DNA of 64,000 bases from Pseudoips prasinana (Eukaryota > Arthropoda > Insecta > Lepidoptera > Nolidae): NCBI GenBank assembly GCA_951640165.1, contig OX621246.1, forward strand, positions 459,001 through 523,000, written 5' to 3'. Each line of letters begins with the position of its first letter. Position 1 is the first letter of the stretch. This document shows, piece by piece, positions 34,441 to 44,500 of this stretch. The notes under the pieces were generated by a model. That model had not been told where the DNA came from. It did not search any database and was given only the letters and a program-made list of their open reading frames with translations. The translations under genes and the position numbers were made by a program.

Positions 34441-35061
34441 TCGGTACAATATCTGCGGCTTCCCACGCTACCACTATGCCAGTCAACTAAATGTATAATT
34501 ATTGTGTAGTGATAGTAGCGCCTGAATTATTCGCCTGCCCAGTTACCATTGAGGTCTGGAACACGTAACAATGTGGTGCATCTAATGTGCTTATAATTTA
34601 AATAAATAAGCAAGTTATATTATGTGTGCATCTTTTTAAAAATGCGTGGCGGTGTAAATTGCATTCCAGCCGACTGAACTGATTTTAGCGGATAATTACC
34701 CATTAATTTTACATTTGAACCGCCTGATTTTACCACATAAACCATAGATTAAATATTGTTGAGATTACTAATCGGAAACATGGGTATGTAGACAAACCAC
34801 ACCTAATATGATGGTTCAGTGTAATGAAACAAAAGCGTGGGAATGCGAGAGCAAGTGGGGATGTCGGCGAGCCACCATCGCGTGGTGAGCTGACCGCGCG
34901 GTGCTCCGCCGCTATCTACGTCTTACAGTGGCGCTATTATTGTGCAGAATTGGCGCGTGAAGTTCAACTGTACAGTGTACTACAAGTGACTGCAACCTTC
35001 CGCATACGGACTCTTTACTATCAAAGAATAGGTAACATTAGAATACGTTCAGCTTAGCTTA
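34441..35061. other. No gene recognised
   Basis: A CpG-containing open frame at 34824-35057 has no recognisable domain. Confidence 0.45.
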
Positions 35062-35094
35062 AAAACATTTACTTCATAAAGAAGTAAATGTTTT
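35062..35094. repeat. Perfect 14-bp hairpin
   Basis: AAAACATTTACTTC and GAAGTAAATGTTTT around ATAAA. Followed by T, so terminator-like in appearance, but this is a eukaryotic locus; more likely an inverted-repeat remnant. Confidence 0.7.
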
Positions 35095-35220
35095 AATTTT
35101 GCTTTACAGTTGCACATTACCTACATACGTTCAAGATGTATAAAAAAGTTACTAGGTCATAGTCTAATAAAGATTAGCGCTTACATATTAGGTATATTCA
35201 TTAAACTAAGAATTATCGTC

Positions 35221-35420
35221 ATGTCTGCCAAAGAATGGGGAGAAAAAGAATATGCCATAATCGCCACGCCTGGCAGACGGGTTGGCGATTGCAGTTTGAT
35301 GGTCATAGTTCACAGAAAAACGCTGCTACCCGTTCTCTGGTAGGTATTCCCACTGACGACTTCTATGCGCTCACGGGATGAGATGAGGTGATGATATTCT
35401 ATGCCGTCACCACACAGCCA
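35221..35420 (-). repeat. SINE-like repeat F, antisense copy lacking its tail
   Basis: TGCCAAAGAATGG, GCCATAATCGCCACGCC, TGGCAGACGGGTTGGCGATT and CATCCCGTG-type words match 15561-15786 in reverse. The RTE-like tail is missing at the left boundary. Confidence 0.7.
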
Positions 35421-36391
35421 AGGTATGAATTAGATGCTAAAGAAGTTGAATAGAAAATAGGGTGCCATCAGAATCTATAAGAACACAATTTCTAGAACAA
35501 TCCGATCTGGCGACCCGACATACTAAGAGTACTTCTTGTTATTTTTTTGAGCTCCATTATTATCTATTAAGGAAATTAAGATATTTTGAAAAAGGGAATA
35601 AAAATTGCTGATATACCTACTGTTATTCGTGGCGAATAGTTAGGTGCGTGATAAACATCATCCCACCATGTTTACCGCAGAAGGTCAGTGCAGCCCCTCA
35701 GAGCCGGACGTACGCCGGACGGCACGGCAGGACCGTGGGAGCGGCACCACAGAATACATCACGAGCGCACGATTCATCCCACAATTAGTCGGCGCGTGTG
35801 AGCGTGCGCGGTGCCGCCCCCTCCTTGCGCCGACCTTCCACTGCGACCTCGCGCCCCGACACCCTGCACACAATATACATACATACATACATATACAATG
35901 TTATGAATCAAACGCGTCGGGACAGGTGCCAGTGTGATCCGGTCCACGAGTGGCAGCCACACGGTCGCCGGTCGCCGGCTGGTGTAACCGAGCCGAGCTG
36001 CGCCGCAACATTCTTGTCGCCTCACTGCACTTCATCCACCCTTTACTTACTATCGTATAAATGTCAGCAAAACGAAACATGAGCTCGGCGCCTGCACCGA
36101 CCGATACTCGAGCATACGATATATTCTTTGTTTTTATTGATCTCAACTAAAGTGCTGTCTACCGTAGGTATACTGTATTGTAAATATATGAGGTCTTGCT
36201 AGCAAGATTTTCCAACGTCACTACTATAGATACTCGTGGACTCTTGATTGTGCACATCGCGTCGTTGAAAGAAAAAAATATCCAAGAAAGCTCGACCCAC
36301 TTGTCATTGTATGATAAGTACCTAAACCTGACGACGGCACGCTACTGCCACATGCCTACCCGCTGCGCGCCAACCGTGCGGACTACATGAA
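35421..36391. other. No gene recognised; CpG-rich patch
   Basis: 35690-36010 is GC-rich with open frames on both strands (for example 35644-35937) but no recognisable domain. A (CATA)n microsatellite lies at about 35877-35897. Confidence 0.45.
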
Positions 36392-36526
36392 CAGACGCCA
36401 GCGCATCCAGCTACTACAATCTGTCAAATTTCTTTTATAGATTTTCAACTTTATCACAAAAGCATAAGGTTCACTTTCATTTGGGGTAATTTGACAGATA
36501 GGAGTAGCTTGAGGTGCTGGTGTCTT
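36392..36526. repeat. MITE M, copy 2
   Basis: About 135 bp with inverted ends CAGACGCCAGCGCATCCAGC and GAGGTGCTGGTGTCT. The middle (TAGATTTTCAACTTTATCAC) is inverted relative to the copy at 46465. No TA duplication is preserved. Confidence 0.75.
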
Positions 36527-37169
36527 TACAAGTATTTTTGTGCAACTGCATGTAACGCTGGTCATACATAATAACCCGAGATGTATAAAGATTGATTGTA
36601 TTACTTTTAACGAAAAGAAAATACTTATCTTTAACTAACTTATTTTTATTTTATTTTATATTATTACGAAGACCAACAGCTTACAATAACTTATTAGATT
36701 AGGTATACACAGCAGTTAACCATTTATAGGTCTCCATGAATATGAATTCGGATACAAGTTAGATGTGAGTCGTATAAGGATCAAACAAATGATTATTGAA
36801 CACTAAATTTAGAGAAAAAGTCTTGACTGAGCTGCCGTCTCACTGATTCTGGATTTGAATTAAAAACATCAAAATCAAGTTTCTTAGTATTTACGTTTAA
36901 CGAATTACTCGCCCGCCACAGGTAAGGATTTTGGCGATAGATCGGAGATAGTGTCTCACATTGAAGTGGATATTTGAAAGGAGATAAAGACAACCAATTG
37001 AACCGGATACTATGTTCATCAGATACGTGATGTCACTAATTTCGCGACGCATACTGAGGGGAAGAAAGTGAAATTTGGCACATAGCTGAATGTAATCATC
37101 TGATTTAAATTTGTATTTTAAGCGAAAACAAAGATATTTGATTTTTTTTTTTATTTTTTCAATCCGGTA

Positions 37170-37195
37170 TTACGACAAATATATATTTGTCGTAA
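37170..37195. repeat. Perfect 26-bp palindrome
   Basis: TTACGACAAATATATATTTGTCGTAA has no spacer. It lies within the decayed LINE. Confidence 0.8.
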
Positions 37196-37336
37196 CGTGG
37201 ATTCCAAACTTGACAGGCATATTTTAATATGCTTCGTACGAAAGTGCAGTACAATAGGTATTTTAAATGTCTTGGCATCTTTAAAACTGGATGACATTCG
37301 CATCACAAACCCTAAGGCTTGCGATGCTTTTTTAGT

Positions 37337-37793
37337 GTGAACATCAGAATGACTGCCCAAAATGACCGATTAGCTTTAAAATATTACTAAAATCTAATAC
37401 CTATTTGCTACTATTTGATACCTTTGTTTAAATAATTGGTAGTCAATAAAAAAGTCAATCTCAGTTTTCGTTATTAGTAGTAAACAAAAAACTTCTATTA
37501 TTTTTTTTCATTATTTGCTCTAAAAATCTAGAAAAAACATATGTTTAGGTATGAAATAGGTACTAAATTTTTGTAAAGGCGAATTGAAATTTTGGAGCCC
37601 TTACGTGGATATTCTAAATGTGGGCAGTCATCCTGACATCAGAATGACTGGCCAATTTTTAAATTCATTTTCTCTGTTGTTAATTAGGTACCAATTATTT
37701 AAACAAAGGTATCAAATAGTAGCAAATAGGTATTCGATTTTAGTAATATTTTAAAGCTGTTCGGTCATTTTGGCCAGTCATTCTGATGTTCAC
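37337..37793. mobile_element. 457-bp MITE with about 110-bp terminal inverted repeats
   Basis: Ends begin GTGAACATCAGAATGACTG on each strand and the inverted similarity extends through GATACCTTTGTTTAAATAAT (37337-37442 against about 37687-37793) with a few mismatches. An 8-bp direct repeat TTTTTAGT flanks it (37329-37336 and 37794-37801). No reading frame. The 8-bp duplication suits hAT- or P-like transposases, but the terminal bases match neither strongly, so the class is left open. Confidence 0.85.
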
Positions 37794-37870
37794 TTTTTAG
37801 TGATGCGATCGATATGGTCCTGGAAGAGTAACTTCGAATATAAGAAATTATGACGTCACTAAGTCAGGCC

Positions 37871-38926
37871 TGTCTTGTGGAGGCCAAATGACAAATTAAC
37901 AAAAGCATCCCAAGTTAGTTGGTACTCCCTGTATTATAATTTATATATTATGAAGGTAAAAATACATAAAAATCCAATAAATTGTTAATCAAAGAAGTGA
38001 AAAGCTAAATCAAATAAAAGTACCAATTATAAATATAACAAAATTGTGGGTGTGTGTGTACACTTTCGGGTAATCAACGTAAGCGTGGCGTATCTACCGA
38101 TGCGGCTGTGTCCTTGCAGGGTCAGGTTTAAACACATTATATCAATGTACAAACTTAGTATACCCAAGATTGCCCATGAACAGATTGAAATTAACATGTA
38201 TACTCAATTAATTATTCATGTTACGATATTATCACAAAAAAACCCTTTGAAAGGAGAGTGGTAAGAGATAATGTACCTAAGTCATATTTTTTTCCTAAAA
38301 GACCGGTAAGTATATACAATACAATGTAACAGACCAGTAAAAATAATAACATTATAATAAATTGCATGTCAAATAAAACCAGTTCATATTTAGGATTATG
38401 TTTTACATGTTGTAGGTCCCTACCTACAGTAATAATTCGAAAAACCTTACAGCATTGTCTTTACTCCGATACCAATGAAACACCTCAATTTAATATTTTA
38501 ATTGGGTATCAATTCCTGCCTTATCGACTTTAGATACAATTTATATAAATTAACAAAAATCTTATTTTGCAAATTGAATAATGGAATTATGTTATCAAAT
38601 TAGGTAGTGTATTGTCATCGGTCCACAATAAATTTACAAAGTTTGAATGAAATCTGACCGTTTAAAGTGGGTCAAAATCGCGCCCAAAGGAGTCGGTTAC
38701 AAACAAACATACAATGCAAGTTAATATAAAACGTGTAAAAATCGTTACAGCTGGCGATGACCTCAGATCAAATTAATTGATCTGAGGCGACGACATACCA
38801 CGTCCATCGCCGACACGTAATGCCGAGTACCACCAGTTCTTGCCCTAATCTGACGCACACACTATAATTAAAGTGTAATCAGATGGATAGCTAAAAATTG
38901 TATATATTGTGGTGGGATAATAAATA
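37871..38926. other. No gene recognised
   Basis: AT-rich. A hairpin lies at 38761-38787. The segment 38640-38725 (GTGGGTCAAAATCGCGCCC, GGAGTCGGTTACAAACAAAC) looks like another dispersed repeat end but I see no second copy here. Confidence 0.45.
38761..38787. repeat. 11-bp stem hairpin
   Basis: CCTCAGATCAA and TTGATCTGAGG around ATTAA; perfect stem. Confidence 0.7.
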
Positions 38927-39000
38927 ATAATAATATCCTGGGACATTATTCACACACGGCCATCTGATCCCAAACTAAGCAGAGCTTGTACTATGGAAAT
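38927..39000 (+). repeat. SINE 3' module E, copy 3
   Basis: AATATCCTGGGACATTATTC, CACACGGCCATCTGATCCC and GCAGAGCTTGTACTATGG; then GGCTTGTGCTATGGAAAT and GGCTTGTACTAT are small tandem duplications of its end. Confidence 0.72.
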
Positions 39001-39171
39001 GGCTTGTGCTATGGAAATGGCTTGTACTATTATTATTATTCTATTGTCCGCAGAAGTAGAAAAGCCTGCTTGGTCACATGTAAAAGTAATGTAACAAAAA
39101 TAAAAATAACAGAGCTCAACATAAGTTATACAAAATATCTTAGACGTGGTCACTTAATAAAGCATCGTAAG

Positions 39172-39462
39172 AAGGTTCGAGATCACCCAAGAGGCAATGG
39201 AGAGGGCTTTGCTCGGAGTTTCCCTACGAGATCGAATCAGATCAGAAATATCGAATAGGTACCTCGTCTAATAATGTTCTTGAGCGGGGACTACGAACCG
39301 GAACACGCAGTGTGGGAATGCCCCTACAAGTTGGACCGATGATTTTGCGAGGGTCGCTCGAAGTTGTCGGGTTGCGCAAGACCTGCCACTGTGAAGATCT
39401 TTGGGTAGACTTTTGTTCAGCTGTGGGTTGCTTTCCGCTGACATAATGATGATGAAGGAATT
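39172..39462 (+). pseudogene. Worn 3' fragment of an RTE LINE
   Basis: GATCACCCAAGAGGCAATGG, GGGCTTTGCTCGGAGTTTCC and GACCGATGATTTTGCG parallel the last 400 bp of the RTE ORF at 46080-46459, ending with GCTGACATAATGATGATGAA. Several frameshifts. Confidence 0.78.
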
Positions 39463-39714
39463 GTATTATTTATAAATTGCAACACATTAAGGCAGACATA
39501 ATAATATACTTTAAGTCTCCTCTGTATAAAACTAGTACCTAAATAATGAAACGCAACATAATTGGCTTTAATTTGAAGTGAATTGAGTGTTGTTTTGTAC
39601 ATCCGCTTCATACTAAACAAGATATGATAAGTCCAGCGGTGGACATCATTAGGCTGACATGATGAACATTTCAGTCCCTTAGTACCTATAATTTATGTTA
39701 TTAAATTAAACTTG

Positions 39715-39850
39715 AGAACATACTTCTCGAGTGGCGACCACGAACTGGAACGTGGGCAGGGCTCCTACAAGGTAGACCGATGATCTTGTGCGGGTCGCTG
39801 GAAACTGCTGGATGCGAATAGCGTAAGACCTGATATTATGATGATGAAAT
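39715..39850 (+). pseudogene. Second RTE LINE 3' fragment
   Basis: TTCTCGAGTGGCGACCACGA, CAAGGTAGACCGATGATCTT and GTGCGGGTCGCTGGAAACTG match 46270-46375. The end is ATTATGATGATGAA. An internal part between the last codons and the tail is missing. Confidence 0.75.
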
Positions 39851-40208
39851 TCAACTTATTAAAAAGTAATCAATCAATGCCTACCTACATCAACGTGGCG
39901 AGGCCGACGCACGGACTGTTATTCATTTGTATTCCTAAATTCAATTTCATTTTTACAGTTTTGAGAAGTACAAGTAAATGAAGTGTTCAATTAATATTAC
40001 TTCACCTATTGTGTAGACTAAATGCGAATAATACCACACGATTAACGAAAAAGGTACCGTAAAACGGGACGAAAAGAACTCCCGGGGTGAATACACATAA
40101 CAAAATGTTACTTACGCACCTACGGATAGTGTTCACATCTCTGTTCACCAATGGAATACTATTTTACCAATATTAAACCTTAAGGCAAGCATAGAGTAGT
40201 AAGTCGGG
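39851..40208. other. No gene recognised
   Basis: AT-rich left flank of the foldback element. Confidence 0.5.
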
Positions 40209-40214
40209 CAGAGG

Positions 40215-41112
40215 CGTGTGCGTCACGATTGCTCCGCCACGTTATCCAAACAGAAAAAGAGATCGCTATATTTTTTGTCAAAATTTGTCAAAATCGAAAG
40301 GAACAAACCAAAACTTTGTCAAAGCAGAAATAAAGAAGTTACAGGGGTTTTAAGTTGGCCGCGCGAACGTAACGTGCACGATTGCGCGGCCATGGAGATC
40401 TCAGTAACTACTTGGGATAGAGATGGAAATCTTTTTGTTAATTGAACATTTCATTTGTCAACAATTGTCAAAAAAAGAATTATAAGACTAAGATCAATAT
40501 TTCACGAAATATTCACCTTGGAAGTTATGGCCGCGCAATCGTGCACTTGATGTTTCCTTAATCTCGATTATTTCTTCAAAAATTAAGATTTCATGCAGTA
40601 AAACTGTTACCAGAAAAAGGTCTTAATATGTCAAAAGTACTGAAAGCATTTTATGCCACCAAAGTTTATTTAAAGTGACGAAATCAAGGCAAAACAAAAG
40701 TTACGTGGCCGCGCAATCGTAACGGTACTTTGAACGCTGATATCTCATTATCTATAATAGTTCAGATTTCGGTGTGAACATCGATTTATTCGTAATATTA
40801 ACCTCATCAGATTGACATATCGTTTTACCCTCAGAACAGTTTTCTTCGCGTATAATCTCAAAAATGAAGTTATCTCTTACAATGTTCAAGCAGAGTGACC
40901 ATAATTTCAGTGTAAAATGGGAATATCTTTTGTTCTATTAGACGAAAATGAATTAATTAGGAATAATTGTTGTAGAATTGGCTAATATAACACAGTTCAA
41001 TGCACTTTCCCTTTTCCGTTTGTCAAAGACTTTTATGTTTTGTTATGTTATTGACGAGTTATAATTTTATCAATAAAACAGTATGGTAATGGCAACAGTA
41101 TTTTTTGTGATC
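40215..41112 (+). repeat. Left 898-bp arm of the foldback element
   Basis: Contains motif copies at 40224-40241 (CACGATTGCTCCGCCACG), 40357-40370, 40377-40392, 40529-40546 and 40707-40720. The second and third form an inverted pair. Confidence 0.9.
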
Positions 41113-41157
41113 GAGTTCGTTAAATCGAAAAGATAAGTATAATTGCGAATTCGCTGT

Positions 41158-41303
41158 GTGGTGACGGCGCAGAATATCATCACTCCATCTCATCCCGTGG
41201 GGGGTGTAGAAATCGTCCCTTGGGAATACCTACCAGAGAACGGTATTTTTCTGTGTACTTTGGGGACGCTTTTGTCCAGTAGTGGACATAACATGATGAA
41301 GTA
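41158..41303 (+). repeat. SINE-like repeat F nested in the foldback element
   Basis: GACGGCGCAGAATATCATCA, CGTGGGGGGTGTAGAAATCG and TTTTGTCCAGTAGTGGACAT, then ACATGATGAA: the 15561 repeat with an internal deletion. It sits in the central part and so inserted into, or was captured by, the foldback element. Confidence 0.75.
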
Positions 41304-42149
41304 TAATTACGACTAAAGTCGGAGACTTAGCGATCGCTATATATGTCGAGACAGCAGACCCAGGTCGATGAGCAGCGGTTTTTAAGTGACCCGCTGTCTT
41401 GTCTACCGCTATAACATGCAAAAAATACGGACATAAAACAAAATATATGGACCTATGTCGGCGAGGTATACTTTGTTCAACAAGATAAAAACTTCACAGT
41501 TCATACGATGGACATTTTACCTTCATAGTCTATGGCATTCTGATGACAAAAATTGCGATGTTTGTAAATGCGACGGGCATATAAAAAATAGATAGGTACT
41601 ACGTCTTCGAAGTATAGGTAAAGTGGCGGTCACGAACTGTGTACCGATTCCGGAAACAAAATACTTTGCACTACAATACTTGGTAATCATACTTGCCTAT
41701 CATACTTTTGACCAATCACAGGTGATATATGACCACATTGGTTTGTTTACACGTTCATTAGAGACCTCTCTCCTGCCATCAAAATTGCTTATGTCCTTTC
41801 CTAGGTTCAGGTGTCCGCGAGATAAAATGTTGGTGACGCGGGCGGAAAACTAGAATATTATTTATAGTAAGGTCGGTTTCAAATCAAGTCAGACTTAAGT
41901 AATGTGAAGATAAAAATAAAAATAATCATCATCATTTTCAAAGCATTGCATTCGGCTAAATCGAAAACATTATAAAAGTGCAGAAATAATATAATAGTGT
42001 TTTGTAGCCACTTTGATTTTGCCGTAAACCCTAATCTTTATATATTATGTCGTCTAATTCCACTAAAGAATAAACGGACGACAACAATGCATGTTGTCGC
42101 CTCCTTGTATTTACCAATCCGTCACAATATACTACTAAATATTACTAAT

Positions 42150-42187
42150 AATATCCTGGGCCATAATTCACACACGGCTAATATTAT
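42150..42187 (+). repeat. SINE 3' module E scrap
   Basis: AATATCCTGGGCCATAATTC then CACACGGCTAAT; short fragment of the module seen whole at 38927. Confidence 0.55.
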
Positions 42188-42413
42188 TTAAATCACATTG
42201 GCAATATTTTGACGAACTTAAAAGTCGCTCGATGCCTTGTTTTCAACAGGTAAAAATATAAAAAAGTAAGTAAACAAATTATGTGACTAGTTGGAGTTAG
42301 ACGCCATAAAGATAAAAGGGATTACAGCAAAATATTTACAAAATGGGCACAAAAGAATGTTTCGTTATGCATTTTTTTAATCTTTTTGATTAAGCCGAAT
42401 GCCGTACTTCACA

Positions 42414-43311
42414 GATCAAAAAAAATACTGTTGCCATTACCATACTGTTTTATTGATAAAATTATAACTCGTATATAACATAACAAAACATAAAAGTCTT
42501 TGACAAACGGAAAAGGGAAAGTGCATTGAACTGTGTTATATTAGCTAATTCTACAACAATTATTCCTAATTAATTCATTTTCGTCTAATAGAACAAAAGA
42601 TATTCCCATTTCAAACTGAAATTATGGTCACTCTGCTTGAACATTGTAAGAGATAACTTCATTTTTGAGATTATACGCGAAGAAAACTGTTCTGAGGGTA
42701 AAACGATATGTCAATCTGATGAGGTTAATATTACGAATAAATCGATGTTCACACTGAAATCTTAACTATTATAGATAGTGAGATATCAGCGTTCAAAGTA
42801 CCGTTATGATTGCGCGGCCACGTAACTTTTGTTTTGCCTTGATTTCGTCACTTTAAATAAACTTTGGTGGCATTAAATGCTTTCAGTACTTTTGACATAT
42901 CAAGACCTTTTTCTGGTAACAGTTCTACTGCATGAAATCTTAATTTTTGAAGAAATAATCGAGATTAAGGAAACATCAAGTGCACGATTGCGCGGCCATA
43001 ACTTCCAAGGTGAATATTTCGTGAAATATTGATCTTAGTCTGATAATTCTTTTTTTGACAATTGTTGACAAATGAAATGTTCAATTAACAAAAAGATTTA
43101 CATCTCTATCCCAAGTAGTTACTGAGATCTCCATGGCCGCGCAATCGTGAACGTTACGTTCGCGCGGCTAACTTAAAACCCCTGTAACTTCTTTATTTCT
43201 GCTTTGACAAAGTTTTGGTTTGTTCCTTTCGATTTTGACAAATTTTGACAAAAAATATAGCGATCTATTTTTCTGTTTGGATAACGTGGCGGAGCAATCG
43301 TGACGCACACG
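42414..43311 (-). repeat. Right 898-bp arm of the foldback element
   Basis: Mirror of the left arm. It includes GATTGCGCGGCCA at about 42808, the same word near 42985, an inverted pair at about 43136-43170 and the terminal variant at about 43288-43305. Confidence 0.9.
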
Positions 43312-43317
43312 CAGAGG

Positions 43318-43599
43318 CACCATATGGTGGACACAATTCATAGTGTATGTGTGTCAGTGTGGCGGGCTGCTGCGGCTGCGCGCGCCGCTCTCGCCGAATC
43401 TGCAAAAAGTTGCGCGCGCGACATTCCCCGCGCGAGCGCAGCCGGCGCGCGGCCCGCGCATGCGCCGCGCTGCCAGTCACCGCGCGTAATGAGGCGGGCG
43501 CGGCGCGCGCTTATCGCGTGTAATCACCGCGCGGTGCGGTGTCAGCGCCACACACAATACCTCATTAGTCGCGCCCGCGAGCCCATTGTGCACTCCTAG
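43318..43599 (+). promoter_or_regulatory. CpG island: candidate promoter and noncoding first exon
   Basis: Strong CpG enrichment from about 43370 to 43590, including GCCCGCGCATGCGCCGCGC, which contains a near-consensus NRF-1/Ewg palindrome (GCGCATGCGC). It ends CACTCCTAG|GTGAGT at 43599/43600, a strong splice donor. The frame covering it has no recognisable protein, so a 5' UTR exon is the simplest reading. The foldback element sits immediately upstream. Confidence 0.45.
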
Positions 43600-43804
43600 G
43601 TGAGTGGACTTATACTCTTCTTTAACTTATCTACGAATCATTCCAACTGGTTTTTATTTACACAAACACCGCTCCGTACATGGGCACTGTAGTTAGTCCC
43701 GGCACCCTAATGATGTGACGTGATTGACATACGTAATTCTTATTCCTCAACAAAATGTCTCTTATTGAAGTTTCCACATCAATTAAAGGTTAATATTTGT
43801 TTAG

Positions 43805-43949
43805 CGTAGCGCGGTGGCTGTGGCGGGATGTTGCTGCCCGACGAGACGTACGAGGCGGCGCGGCCGGCGCGGGCGCGCCTCCCGCGCGACTTCTTCTGCG
43901 CCAACCGCCCGCCCGCCGAGCACCACCCGCCCACCATAAACACCATTAG
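43805..43949 (+). CDS. Candidate coding exon of an unrecognised host gene
   Basis: The acceptor ATTTGTTTAG (43804) is followed by GC-rich sequence with an in-frame TAG and then ATG at 43828. Forty codons (MLLPDETYEAARPARARL... ending PPTINTI) run to the donor ATTAG|GTAAAT at 43949/43950, phase 2. The other two forward frames contain stops. The peptide is not one I know. It is not homologous to FASN or to any mobile element here. Coding status rests only on splice sites, composition and an open frame. A transcript spanning 43.5-46.8 kb would confirm it. Confidence 0.38.
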
Positions 43950-44347
43950 GTAAATATGCGTGTTTTTCGCTTATTAAAATGTATGCAGTCGCAATGCAAG
44001 TCACTGCGACTGGCATTGCGCTAACGCACTAAGCAATGCGAGGTGGTACCATAAAAATTGCATTGCATCAGGCGTAGCAGCAGATAATATTGTTTGAATA
44101 CCTACTAATTCTTTTGCCATTTTTTATACAACTAAGTCAACAAAAAAATATTAATACATTCAGATGAGAAATTCCAAGCGAAAATAAAACTAACAGACTG
44201 GCTACTTACGAGTACATTGTCATACGAAGAAACTAAAGACCTAATCACTACTATCCATTAGACTTTAGAAATAATGTCAGAATATACCCCAATAGAAATT
44301 TGCTCTAGGAACACAAACACAACAACATCCTAACAATTATAAATACA
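43950..44347. other. Intron-like AT-rich stretch with a possible LINE tail
   Basis: 44168-44262 on the plus strand reads FQAKIKLTDWLLTSTLSYEE before a stop, reminiscent of LINE ORF2 ends, but too short to be sure. Confidence 0.35.
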
Positions 44348-44490
44348 TTAAATTATTAAATTAGGTGGCGAGTATACTAAACTTTTTGGTGTTGATTCAT
44401 TGAATAATTTTCTTACGGATCGCTGCACACGTTCTAGTTTTATAAGATGAGCTTTTCGCGCTCCACCCCATGACGTGAAGCATACGACAG
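44348..44490 (-). pseudogene. LINE ORF2 C-terminal scrap
   Basis: Minus strand: SWGGARKAHLIKLERVQRSV followed by RKLFNESTP, the block after the RT fingers in jockey/CR1-like elements. The RTE LINE begins right beside it in the opposite direction. Confidence 0.6.
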
Positions 44491-44500
44491 AATAGACTGC

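Larger units (their letters stand above)
36781..37870 (-). pseudogene. LINE ORF2 C-terminal region, interrupted by a MITE
   Basis: Minus strand: LLFQDHIDRIT (37836-37800), then after removing the insert KKASQALGFVMRMSSSFKD and the block continuing to about 37151; further on PYLWRASNSLNVNTKKLDF and NPESVRRQL (36993-36793) form a jockey/CR1-like C-terminal tail. The RT catalytic part is absent. The MITE at 37337-37793 splits the frame exactly at its target duplication. Confidence 0.75.
40215..43311. mobile_element. 3.1-kb foldback element with 898-bp inverted arms
   Basis: Left arm 40215-41112 and right arm 42414-43311 are reverse complements along their whole 898-bp length with only scattered mismatches. 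Termini read CGTGTGCGTCACG on each strand. The 6-bp direct repeat CAGAGG flanks it (40209-40214 and 43312-43317), showing it inserted as a unit. The 1,301-bp centre has no transposase-like frame and itself carries a SINE F copy and an E fragment. Each arm contains five copies of a GC-rich word related to GGCCGCGCAATCGT. It is non-autonomous and recently active judging from arm similarity. The superfamily is not clear. Confidence 0.9.

Noticed and set aside
35062..35100. Intrinsic terminator
   Set aside because: Hairpin plus T-rich run resembles a bacterial terminator, but the locus is eukaryotic with no adjacent gene end.
35644..35937. 97-codon open frame in a GC-rich patch
   Set aside because: Open in several frames because of composition; no domain, no splice context.
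40215..43311. Polinton/Maverick remnant
   Set aside because: The 6-bp duplication and long TIRs fit, but the termini do not start with AG and no polymerase, integrase or capsid-like frame is present.
43300..43599. 99-codon frame in the CpG island as a protein
   Set aside because: No domain, Ala/Arg-rich by composition, and its stop overlaps the splice donor; a noncoding exon is more likely.
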